From Eubacteriales bacterium (lineage in GTDB: Bacteria > Bacillota > Clostridia > Christensenellales > SZUA-584): a stretch of 11,899 nt of DNA. The stretch lies in assembly GCA_028711205.1 (NCBI GenBank), contig JAQTSP010000058.1, forward strand, positions 1 to 11,899, given 5' to 3'. The position numbers and the translations under genes were made by a program. The notes beneath the pieces were generated by a model that made no database searches, was not told the origin of the DNA, and saw nothing but the letters and a program-made list of their open reading frames with translations. Numbering within the stretch: position 1 is the first letter of the stretch; every line of letters starts with the position of its first letter. Below, piece by piece: positions 6,065-11,750 of the stretch.

Positions 6065-7234
6065 ATGAATAATTTTCGATTTTTTAATCCGACAGAAATC
6101 ATTTTCGGAAAGGATACGCAAAGCGTCGCAGGCGCTGAAACAAAAAAATACGGCGCAAAGGCGCTGCTGCACTATGGAGGAGGAAGTATCAAAAGGTCAG
6201 GCCTTTATGGGCAGATCGTCGATTCTTTACGGGAATCAAAAGTAGACTTTGCTGAGCTTGGTGGCGTTGAGCCCAACCCGAGGCTTAGCCTGGTTAATGA
6301 AGGCGTCGATCTATGCCGGAAGGAAGGAATCGATTTTATACTTGCCGTAGGCGGAGGGAGCGTTATTGATTCGGCAAAGGCCATTGCGATGGGCGTGCCG
6401 TATGATGGCGACGTGTGGGATTTTTTTATTGGCAGGGCTTCGCAGGGAAACGCCTTGCCAATAGGCGTTGTGCTTACTATCCCGGCCGCAGGAAGTGAAT
6501 CGAGTAACGGCTGCGTAATTACAGATTGGGAAAACAAAAATAAACTTCATTTTGATTTCGACAAGCTACGCCCGAGGTTTGCTATCATGAACCCCGAGCT
6601 TACCTTTACGCTTCCGCCCTACCAGACCGCGTGCGGCGCGTTGGATATCATGGCGCATGTTATGGAAAGATATTTTACGCAAACAAGGAATGTAGAGCTT
6701 ACCGACAGGCTGTGCGAAGCTACCTTAAAAACAATTATCCAAAATACGCCTGTTGTACTCCGCCAGCCGGATAATTATGACACGCGCGCGGAGATCATGT
6801 GGGCGGGAACGATTGCGAATAACGATCTTTTAAGCACGGGAAGAGTCGGAGACTGGGCTTCCCATATGATCGAACATGCATTAAGCGCAACCAACGACGT
6901 CGCACATGGCGCAGGGCTCGCCATTATCTTTCCGGCCTGGATGAAACACGTTTACAGACAGGATTTACATAGGTTTACCCAGTTTGCGGTGAGGGTATGG
7001 AACGTTGAGCAGCGCTTTGATAGTCCAGAACAGACGGCGCTGGAGGGCATCGACAGGCTTAAGTCGTTTTCTAAATCCATCGGGCTTCCCACGAGCCTCA
7101 AAGAAATCGGCATAACCGAAAAAGGATTCGACAATATTGTGAAAAAGTATAAAAGATCAGGCGACGGTACTGTCGGTAATTTTGTTAAACTTACCGATGA
7201 GGATATTAATCAGATTTTGGAGATCGCCAAATAG
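6065..7234 (+). CDS. Iron-group (type III) alcohol dehydrogenase, YqhD/BdhA-like
   Basis: A cytoplasmic metal-dependent aldehyde/ketone reductase or alcohol dehydrogenase, 389 aa. The ATG at 6065 is chosen because AAGGA at 6050-6054 is well spaced. Counted from it, the metal ligands fall at D194, H198, H267 and H281, exactly the positions known for E. coli YqhD (387 aa). The dinucleotide-binding GGGSVIDSAK is at 96-105, and the GGGSIK segment at 38-43 resembles the part of YqhD that contacts the NADPH 2'-phosphate, so NADPH preference is likely. ESSNG (145-149) and DVAHGAGLAIIFPAW (278-292) are further family signatures. All catalytic ligands appear intact, unlike those in the dehydrogenase homologue upstream. 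It is the last gene of the operon, 31 nt after the UroD-like gene. The natural aldehyde substrate is unknown. Confidence 0.92.
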   Translation: MNNFRFFNPTEIIFGKDTQSVAGAETKKYGAKALLHYGGGSIKRSGLYGQIVDSLRESKVDFAELGGVEPNPRLSLVNEGVDLCRKEGIDFILAVGGGSVIDSAKAIAMGVPYDGDVWDFFIGRASQGNALPIGVVLTIPAAGSESSNGCVITDWENKNKLHFDFDKLRPRFAIMNPELTFTLPPYQTACGALDIMAHVMERYFTQTRNVELTDRLCEATLKTIIQNTPVVLRQPDNYDTRAEIMWAGTIANNDLLSTGRVGDWASHMIEHALSATNDVAHGAGLAIIFPAWMKHVYRQDLHRFTQFAVRVWNVEQRFDSPEQTALEGIDRLKSFSKSIGLPTSLKEIGITEKGFDNIVKKYKRSGDGTVGNFVKLTDEDINQILEIAK

Positions 7235-7310
7235 CAAAAGTGAAAAGGTATGGCACAACGGAGGCATATAACCGATAGACTAGATGTAAAAAGTATACGG
7301 ATCCGAACAA
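7235..7310. other. Short spacer after the alcohol dehydrogenase gene
   Basis: These 76 bp between the dehydrogenase stop and the spoIIID-like fragment contain no recognisable gene. No hairpin followed by a T-run was seen directly after the stop, so transcripts of the + strand operon may continue to the hairpin at 7406-7449. Confidence 0.5.
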
Positions 7311-7397
7311 CTATAACCGCCATATGCACCGTACTCTTGCGCTCTCAAGCACATATGCTGCGATACGTTTCACCCTGTCCTCAATGTAATCCTTCAC
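7311..7397 (-). pseudogene. spoIIID: spoIIID-like 5' remnant (frame broken)
   Basis: Reading leftward from the GTG at 7395-7397, the frame encodes VKDYIEDRVKRIAAYVLES and ends at a TAG (7311-7313) after 28 residues. This closely resembles the start of SpoIIID, the mother-cell sporulation regulator, whose B. subtilis form begins MHDYIKERTIKIGKYIVET. A Shine-Dalgarno-like AAAGGGGG is at 7406-7413, 8 nt before the GTG. In another frame, bases 7324-7338 encode KSTVH, which is the recognition-helix motif of SpoIIID (SKSTVHKD). The picture fits an internal deletion that removed roughly the segment between the first helix and the recognition helix, followed by loss of the rest. The full protein is about 90 aa. 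The similarity is from memory and over a short stretch, so confidence is moderate. It marks the point where coding direction switches. Confidence 0.6.
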
Positions 7398-7449
7398 AAA
7401 AACAACCCCCTTTAAACATACTTTGTTCATATGTATGTTCAAACGGGGG
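7396..7449 (-). terminator. Intrinsic terminator of the sigma-factor operon
   Basis: On the - strand, CCCCCGTTTGAACATAC (from 7449) pairs with GTATGTTTAAAGGGGG (ending at 7406) with one bulge and one G-U pair, leaving an 11-nt loop. The stem is followed by TTGTTTTTG. It lies 38 bp beyond the stop of the membrane-protein gene. Its 3' arm also contains the AAAGGGGG that would serve the spoIIID-like fragment. On the + strand the same stem lacks a good T-run, so it may act weakly for the enzyme operon. Confidence 0.8.
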
Positions 7450-7486
7450 CTTGTATGAATTATTTCAAATATCAGCGTATACGCGT

Positions 7487-7897
7487 TTATTCGCTCTCTT
7501 TGTCAGTTTCGCGTTTCATATATTCCTCGAAACTGCTTGCGCCTTCCTTGTCCCACCAGTCCTCGTAAACGTCGTCAAAGTGCCGGTCCGTGCCGTTCTT
7601 CATGCGGTGCTTTACATAGATGCGCCAGTCTCTGCCGCCGGGATGACGATGGTTGTCATGCTCAAACGGCCTTTTGTGCATTCCGGGCAGGCCGAACAAC
7701 AGCTTGGCGATAAGCGCAAGGCCGAATCCCTGCCAGTATGTGATTTGACCAAGATTAAAAATGCCGGGCATCAGCCAGTTCCACAGCACCATGACAAGCG
7801 CGCCGACAACGGCCGAAAAAAAAGCTGCTACAAATATACCGATGACGATCCCGCCTAATACGCGAAAAAATCTTGCGCCGTGTTTCTCATTTTCCAT
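7487..7897 (-). CDS. Small two-helix membrane protein with His-rich charged tail
   Basis: A 136-aa membrane protein of unknown function. The start at 7897 follows TAGGAGGTG (7902-7910), a strong ribosome site overlapping the stop of the sigma gene. The long hydrophobic stretch from F10 to about L42 ends in VMVLWNWLMPGIF. A second hydrophobic segment spans about 52-69 (ITYWQGFGLALIAKLLFG). The remaining 67 residues are highly charged, with a His-rich patch (H74, H80, H83, H85) and an acidic end. I recall similar proteins with the WNWLMP and TYWQ signatures beside sigma-factor genes in several phyla. The tight coupling (11 nt between genes) suggests it works with the sigma factor, perhaps as its membrane-bound regulator, but it does not contain a recognisable anti-sigma domain. 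Function is inferred from position only. Confidence 0.8.
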   Translation of the reverse strand: MENEKHGARFFRVLGGIVIGIFVAAFFSAVVGALVMVLWNWLMPGIFNLGQITYWQGFGLALIAKLLFGLPGMHKRPFEHDNHRHPGGRDWRIYVKHRMKNGTDRHFDDVYEDWWDKEGASSFEEYMKRETDKESE

Positions 7898-7901
7898 GAT
7901 A

Positions 7902-7910
7902 CACCTCCTA
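7902..7910 (-). promoter_or_regulatory. Ribosome binding site overlapping the sigma-gene stop
   Basis: TAGGAGGTG on the - strand contains both the TAG stop of the sigma factor (7908-7910) and the Shine-Dalgarno of the membrane-protein gene. This layout suggests translational coupling between the two. Confidence 0.8.
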
Positions 7911-8399
7911 TAAATCATAATACTCATCCAATATGGTCACTAACTTTTTTACCGCGCGGCTCTTTCTTGACAGCAGTGTGCCGATCGGCTCGCCCGTCAC
8001 CGCCTGAACCTCTTTGTAGCTCTTGCCGTAGAGCTCGGTCTCAACGAGCACAAAGCGCGATTTTTCATCAAGGATCGACAGCGCGCTCCAGATCTGCTGT
8101 TTCAACTCGGCTTTGATCAGTTCGTCCTCGGCAGAATCGCCGCCCCGGTCGATGCCGTCGCTTGCGGCCTCATATTTACGTTTTCTGAAATGGTTTTTGG
8201 CCGTGTTGCGAAGCGCACTGTAAATATACGCGCTCATATATTCGATGCTGTCGGTGTCGTCTCTGTCCAGCATGGCAAGCGCGGTCTGCGAGACGATATC
8301 TTCCGCGTCGTATTCGTTAAGCTCAGAAAAGGCGCCGCGCAGGTAGTTTTTGAATTTGTTGAAACTTTTTGCGAAAACATCCGCGATGCCGTTGTCCAT
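7908..8399 (-). CDS. ECF-type RNA polymerase sigma factor
   Basis: A 163-aa sigma-70 family protein with only regions 2 and 4, the ECF architecture. Region 2 shows the pattern Y30-D-A-E-D-I-V-S-Q-T-A-L (core-binding and -10 helix) followed by YIYSALRNTAKNHFRKRK, in which aromatic and basic residues correspond to the -10 contact helix. Region 4 has ILDEKSRFVLVETELYGKSYKEVQAVTGEP then GTLLSRKSRAVKKL, the -35-binding helix-turn-helix. The start at 8399 has AGAGGA a few nt upstream. The gene lies 22 nt after a DtxR-like gene and overlaps the ribosome site of a small membrane-protein gene, so the three form an operon. ECF factors usually answer envelope or extracellular signals through a membrane partner; the downstream gene is the obvious candidate. 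Which ECF subgroup it belongs to cannot be decided by eye. Confidence 0.9.
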   Translation of the reverse strand: MDNGIADVFAKSFNKFKNYLRGAFSELNEYDAEDIVSQTALAMLDRDDTDSIEYMSAYIYSALRNTAKNHFRKRKYEAASDGIDRGGDSAEDELIKAELKQQIWSALSILDEKSRFVLVETELYGKSYKEVQAVTGEPIGTLLSRKSRAVKKLVTILDEYYDL

Positions 8400-8421
8400 G
8401 ATGATTTCCTCTCACTTAAAC

Positions 8422-8739
8422 TTATCCGTCTGTCTGGCCTGCCATTTCTCCAAACCGTGTGAATGAGACGCCTGTGCCGCCTTCGTGCTTTAAGTATTGC
8501 TTTATGCGGATATCGGACGCCAGAAGCGCTCCCGCCGCTTTTTTGCCGGATGCCGTGAGTTGCACATCCCCGTAAGATTCGTGCATGACATATCCTTTTT
8601 CCGATAGCCGCTCCAGAGCATAGCAAACGCTTGCCTTCGAAACGGACAAAGCGGCGGCAATGTCGACAACGCGTACGCTCCGGTATTTTTCACACAATGC
8701 ATACACCGCTTTTAAATACATCTGATTTGACGCTGTCAT
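8422..8739 (-). CDS. DtxR/MntR-like winged-helix regulator, short form
   Basis: A 105-aa DNA-binding protein whose N-terminus matches the iron/manganese repressor family: SNQMYLKAVYAL at 4-15, then VRVVDIAAALSVSKASVCYALERLSEKGYVMHE (22-54) as the winged HTH, and YGDVQLTASGKKAA (56-69) as the wing and helix start. DtxR and MntR proteins are usually about 140 aa or longer, with a helical dimerisation and metal-binding domain after this point; here only about 35 residues follow and they do not resemble that domain, so it is either truncated or a minimal variant. The start at 8739 has GGAG a few nt upstream and matches the usual family start. An in-frame ATG at 8832 also has AAAGGAG before it and would add 31 residues. 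It is first in the operon with the sigma factor. Confidence 0.75.
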   Translation of the reverse strand: MTASNQMYLKAVYALCEKYRSVRVVDIAAALSVSKASVCYALERLSEKGYVMHESYGDVQLTASGKKAAGALLASDIRIKQYLKHEGGTGVSFTRFGEMAGQTDG

Positions 8740-8814
8740 AATCCTTCTCCTTTTTGATATCTCACCTAAAAGACACCCGAAGCGGTATTTTATTGCATAT
8801 TTTAATAATTTTTT

Positions 8815-8843
8815 ATTATAACCACTTTTCATCGCTTTGTCTC
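8815..8843 (-). promoter_or_regulatory. Candidate proximal promoter of the sigma-factor operon
   Basis: On the - strand, GAGACA (8838-8843, 4 of 6 matches to TTGACA) and a perfect TATAAT (8815-8820) are separated by 17 bp. Transcription would start near 8808, downstream of the ATG at 8832, and would therefore favour the 8739 start of the DtxR-like gene. Confidence 0.4.
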
Positions 8844-8870
8844 CTTTTGTGTCGTGACCGATATGTTGAT

Positions 8871-8899
8871 ATTATAATCGATGGCCTGTATATTTTAAA
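8871..8899 (-). promoter_or_regulatory. Candidate distal promoter of the sigma-factor operon
   Basis: On the - strand, TTTAAA (8894-8899, 4 of 6 matches to TTGACA) and a perfect TATAAT (8871-8876) are separated by 17 bp. Transcription from here would include the alternative ATG at 8832 with its own AAAGGAG site. Confidence 0.45.
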
Positions 8900-8910
8900 T
8901 AAATACTGAG

Positions 8911-8946
8911 AAAAAAGCCTTCTGCTGCAGTATCACAACAAAAGGC
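8911..8946 (-). terminator. Intrinsic terminator of the GNAT gene
   Basis: On the - strand, GCCTTTTGTTGT (from 8946) pairs with GCAGCAGAAGGC (ending at 8917) through about 12 pairs including U-G wobbles, with a short loop, and is followed by six T residues (8911-8916). It lies 24 bp after the stop of the acetyltransferase-like gene and just upstream of the promoters of the sigma operon. Confidence 0.88.
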
Positions 8947-8970
8947 CTTAAAAAGTCAGTAAAACTGTTT

Positions 8971-10104
8971 TTATACTGTCAGCATTTTTTTATAGCACCG
9001 TCTGCGCTTATGCTGCTCGGCGTCGTAGTTCTTCCAAAAATCCTGTATCTTCTTGTTGTGTTCAAGCTCGGAAGTCGACTCGGCGTATTTGATGCCGTTT
9101 TTGACCGCGGATGCCGTGATCTCGTTCAACAGCAGCGCGGCAAGGCCGGATTTCTGATAGTCGGGATGCACCGCGACAAGATAGAGCTCAAGCTCTTCTG
9201 GTTTTTTGACAGCGTTCAATATGTATATCCAGCCAAACGGGAACAGCCTGCCGCCCGACTTTTTGAAAGCCTGGGCGAGCGACGGCGCCGCAAGCCCGAA
9301 CCCGACGAGCTTGTCGTTATCGTCCACGATAAATTTCGCATAATCCGGATTGAGCAGCGGCGTAAAGCGCTTCAAATAATCTTTAGCGATCTTGTCCGTA
9401 AAAGGCACGGTGCCGTAAAGATCTTTGTAGCATACGTTGAGCAGATCGAAAAACTGGATGATGATGGGCGCGGCGTCTTTGATCTTTTTTATATTGTAAA
9501 AATGGACATTGGTACGCTCCATCACTTTTTTTGCGAGTTCCTGTATACGCGCGACGCGCTGATCGCCTTTTTCGGGCGCGGTGATACGATATTCGATCCA
9601 GTCGACGTCTTTGACATAGCCGTGCGCCTCAAAATGCTTCGGATAATACGGATAGTTGTATATCGTGACCGCCGTGCTCATGCGGTCGAAGCCTTCGACG
9701 AGCAGGCCTTCCTTGTCGATGTCGGAGAACCCCAGGGGGCCGTGCACCTCGGTGAGGCCAAGCTCTTTTGCCCAGGCTTCGACTGCGCCGAACAGCGCGC
9801 CCGACACCTCGAGGTCGTCAATAAAGTCGATCCTTGTGACGCGTATGTTTTTCTGGTCCCAAAGCGCGTTGGCCTTGCGGTTGACGATAGCGCCTACGCG
9901 CCCAACGATACGGCCGTCTCTGTACGCCAAAAAGAATTTCGCGTCGCAGTATTCAAATGCAAAGTTTTTTTCTGGGACGAGCATTGAATATTCATCGGAT
10001 TTTAATTCGGGAACAAAGTTTTTTTCGCCTTTATACAGTTTGTCCGGAAAGCAGATGAACTTCTTTAAGTCTTTTTTCTTTGATATCTCTTTTATTTCGA
10101 CCAT
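8971..10104 (-). CDS. Two-domain GNAT-family acyltransferase-like protein
   Basis: A 377-aa cytoplasmic protein of a widespread but poorly characterised GNAT-superfamily group. The start at 10104 has GAGG at 10113-10116, correctly spaced, and gives the usual family N-terminus (MVEIKEIS then KKFICFPDKLYK). The first half contains FFLAYRDGRIVGRVGAIVN, a GNAT strand pair, then EVHGPLGFSDIDKEGLLVEGF, a group signature. The second half contains LYLVAVHP at 307-314 followed by Q317-K-S-G-L-A322, the acetyl-CoA pyrophosphate-binding motif A (Q/R-x-x-G-x-A/G), indicating a functional C-terminal GNAT domain. It is monocistronic, with a candidate promoter and its own terminator. The acyl acceptor is unknown; relation to cell-wall FemAB-like enzymes is possible but not shown. 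Confidence 0.88.
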   Translation of the reverse strand: MVEIKEISKKKDLKKFICFPDKLYKGEKNFVPELKSDEYSMLVPEKNFAFEYCDAKFFLAYRDGRIVGRVGAIVNRKANALWDQKNIRVTRIDFIDDLEVSGALFGAVEAWAKELGLTEVHGPLGFSDIDKEGLLVEGFDRMSTAVTIYNYPYYPKHFEAHGYVKDVDWIEYRITAPEKGDQRVARIQELAKKVMERTNVHFYNIKKIKDAAPIIIQFFDLLNVCYKDLYGTVPFTDKIAKDYLKRFTPLLNPDYAKFIVDDNDKLVGFGLAAPSLAQAFKKSGGRLFPFGWIYILNAVKKPEELELYLVAVHPDYQKSGLAALLLNEITASAVKNGIKYAESTSELEHNKKIQDFWKNYDAEQHKRRRCYKKMLTV

Positions 10105-10312
10105 ATTTTTAACCTCATTAAATAATATTAACGATATTATATCAAAAACATAAACATAAGTATACAAAAAAGGCGAATATTCAGGGTGTGAGCCAATATG
10201 CCAATAAATCATCATACGAATGTATATTATTTTTCATATTGGCAACAATTCATAACAGCAACCGCTTTTATGCTCCTTTATATTTTGCGTAAATATGTGA
10301 ATACGCAAGAGC
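10105..10312. other. Intergenic region upstream of the GNAT gene
   Basis: This AT-rich spacer carries a TATAAT on the - strand (10136-10141) with a poor -35 (TATACT at 10159-10164), a 9-bp inverted repeat GCCAATATG (10192-10200) and CATATTGGC (10235-10243) separated by 34 bp, and a 7-bp inverted repeat TTGCGTA (10285-10291) and TACGCAA (10302-10308) next to the LCP terminator. No protein-coding gene was recognised. Confidence 0.6.
10192..10243. promoter_or_regulatory. Spaced perfect 9-bp inverted repeat upstream of the GNAT gene
   Basis: GCCAATATG at 10192-10200 and CATATTGGC at 10235-10243 are perfect reverse complements. They lie about 50-100 bp upstream of the candidate -10 box of the GNAT gene. 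They could be paired regulator sites or a large-loop hairpin. No regulator is suggested by the sequence. Confidence 0.35.
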
Positions 10313-10358
10313 AAAAAACAAGGCCGCACGGCATGTGATATGCGTACGGCCTTGTTTT
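10313..10358 (-). terminator. Strong terminator of the LCP gene, possibly bidirectional
   Basis: AAAACAAGGCCG (10315-10326) and CGGCCTTGTTTT (10347-10358) are perfect reverse complements, and GCAT/ATGC pairs inside. On the - strand the stem ends in six T residues (10313-10318), 16 bp beyond the second in-frame stop after the LCP gene. On the + strand it ends in TTTT, so it could work both ways. The small dyad at 10285-10308 may act as a second hairpin. Confidence 0.88.
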
Positions 10359-10373
10359 ATCTTATGTGTTTGG

Positions 10374-10403
10374 CTATGGATCGGGTGTCGGCGATTCCGT
10401 CGG
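10374..10403 (-). other. Pro/Thr-rich read-through tail after the LCP stop
   Basis: Directly after the TAA of the LCP gene (10404-10406), the same frame reads PTESPTPDP and then TAG (10374-10376). This continues the Pro/Thr composition of the encoded C-terminus. It is either a former tail cut off by a new stop or a chance continuation of a repeat-like sequence. Confidence 0.45.
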
Positions 10404-11750
10404 TTAAGGCGTTACCGTCGCCGTCGGTGTCGGCTCTGCCTTCTTGGCTTCTATGGCCAGCTTGAATACAGTATTAAACCATGTATTGAACTCCTGTGTC
10501 GCCGTCACTATCGGCTCGATCGTCGGGCCGACATCTTTGGTGTCTTTGACGGCGGCTACCGCGAGCAGCGCCGCCTTCCGTGTATTGAAATCGGCAATCT
10601 CTGTTCCATCGATATAATCAAGATTCGCGCTGACATAGTTTTGCGCTGCTGCCGCTGCGGCTTCTGCCGCGGCAACGGCCGCGCGTTTCTCGGCCGCAAG
10701 TGACTGAAGTACGGTCACATGATCGTCCGTGCTGATACTGATATCCACGCCGAAGATCTCTTTGACCATGTCGCGTTTTTCGTACTGGTTGACGCCCCAG
10801 AAGCTGGTGCCGTCGATGTTCAGATAATCGCCCTCGAGATAGTACTCGTGGAGGTCTTCAAGGCCGATATTCATCGCGAAAGCCGCAAGAGACACGATCT
10901 GCTCGAAGGTCAGGTCCGTGTATATGTTGCCGGTCACAGCGGAATAGATATCCGGGATATCCTGTATCTGCGCGGTGTTCTTCATCTCCTCGAATATCGC
11001 CATGATCATTGCCCGCTGCCGCGCCGTTCTTCCGATATCGCTGTCGACATGCCTTTCGCGGCAATAGTCAAGCACCGCCTGCCCGTCCATGTATTGATAG
11101 CCCTTGTCCATGTGCCGGCCGTTCATCGTGAACTCAATGTCAGCGTCGTAATACAGGCCGCCGATCGCGTTCACGACCTCTTTGACGACGGTAATGTCAA
11201 AGCAGACGTAATGATTGACGGGCACGCCGCCAAAAAGCAATGATACCGTGTTCATCGCGTATTCAAAGCCACGGCCGTTATATCCGCCGCCGGCACCGAA
11301 AGCCGTGTTGATGCGCGCGCGATAGTTTTGGCCGTATATCCATACATAGCTGTCTCTGGGCAGCGATATCATATAGACATTGTTCGTTTCAAAATCGATC
11401 GATACAAGTATCATCGTGTCTGTGCGAAAAGACCCCCAGTCTGAGCGTTCGAGGCTTTCGTCGATACCGAGCACGAGTATGTTGACGCGGTTCTCCATGA
11501 AATTGAGGTCCGCCTGAGAGAGGAGCAGTTCATACGGGTCGATCGTGGCGGAAGGCGTACTTTCACCACTGGCCACGGGTTGCTGCGCGGCGGTCTCAGA
11601 GCTGACGGGCGGCGGTGTGGCCAATGCCTGCCCAGTATTCTGGAAAGCGTAGGAATTATCGAAAAACATGCCGTATGCGAGGTTTCCGGCGTATACTAAT
11701 ACACCCGCAAGAGCGGCCAGAAGCACATATTTTAAGACCAGCAGGGGCAC
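10404..11750 (-). CDS. LCP (LytR-CpsA-Psr) family cell-wall polymer transferase
   Basis: A membrane-anchored extracellular protein that in this family transfers lipid-linked anionic polymers or capsule precursors to peptidoglycan; 448 aa from a GTG at 11750. That GTG has AGGA 8 nt upstream and is the best start after an in-frame TAG at 11838-11840. Residues 3-27 form a single membrane helix, followed by a Pro/Ser/Thr linker. The LCP domain runs from about 88 (VNILVLGID) to about 250, with the conserved polyphosphate-binding residues in SFRTDT (107-112), SLPRDS (129-134), RINTAF (146-151) and DIGRTARQR (238-246). After it comes an Ala-rich segment near 350-373 and a Pro/Thr tail PTPTATVTP. The frame remains open and similar in composition beyond both ends, past a TAG upstream and past its own TAA. 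It could therefore be a trimmed version of a longer protein. Confidence 0.88.
   Translation of the reverse strand: MPLLVLKYVLLAALAGVLVYAGNLAYGMFFDNSYAFQNTGQALATPPPVSSETAAQQPVASGESTPSATIDPYELLLSQADLNFMENRVNILVLGIDESLERSDWGSFRTDTMILVSIDFETNNVYMISLPRDSYVWIYGQNYRARINTAFGAGGGYNGRGFEYAMNTVSLLFGGVPVNHYVCFDITVVKEVVNAIGGLYYDADIEFTMNGRHMDKGYQYMDGQAVLDYCRERHVDSDIGRTARQRAMIMAIFEEMKNTAQIQDIPDIYSAVTGNIYTDLTFEQIVSLAAFAMNIGLEDLHEYYLEGDYLNIDGTSFWGVNQYEKRDMVKEIFGVDISISTDDHVTVLQSLAAEKRAAVAAAEAAAAAAQNYVSANLDYIDGTEIADFNTRKAALLAVAAVKDTKDVGPTIEPIVTATQEFNTWFNTVFKLAIEAKKAEPTPTATVTP

Noticed and set aside
7250..7858. A + strand open frame of 202 codons opposite the membrane-protein gene
   Set aside because: It overlaps the spoIIID-like fragment, the terminator hairpin and the antisense of the membrane protein, and shows no coherent domain.
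8234..8626. A - strand frame overlapping the DtxR-like and sigma genes, considered as a frameshifted continuation of the DtxR-like protein
   Set aside because: Its translation does not resemble the DtxR dimerisation domain and its right part is only the shifted frame of the sigma factor.
9010..9987. Long + strand open frame (325 codons) opposite the GNAT gene
   Set aside because: It is the antisense of a clearly conserved protein; its translation has no family signature and it lacks a good ribosome site. GC-rich third positions keep it open.
10719..11243. A + strand open frame of 174 codons opposite the LCP gene
   Set aside because: It is antisense to the conserved LCP domain, with no start signal or recognisable motif.
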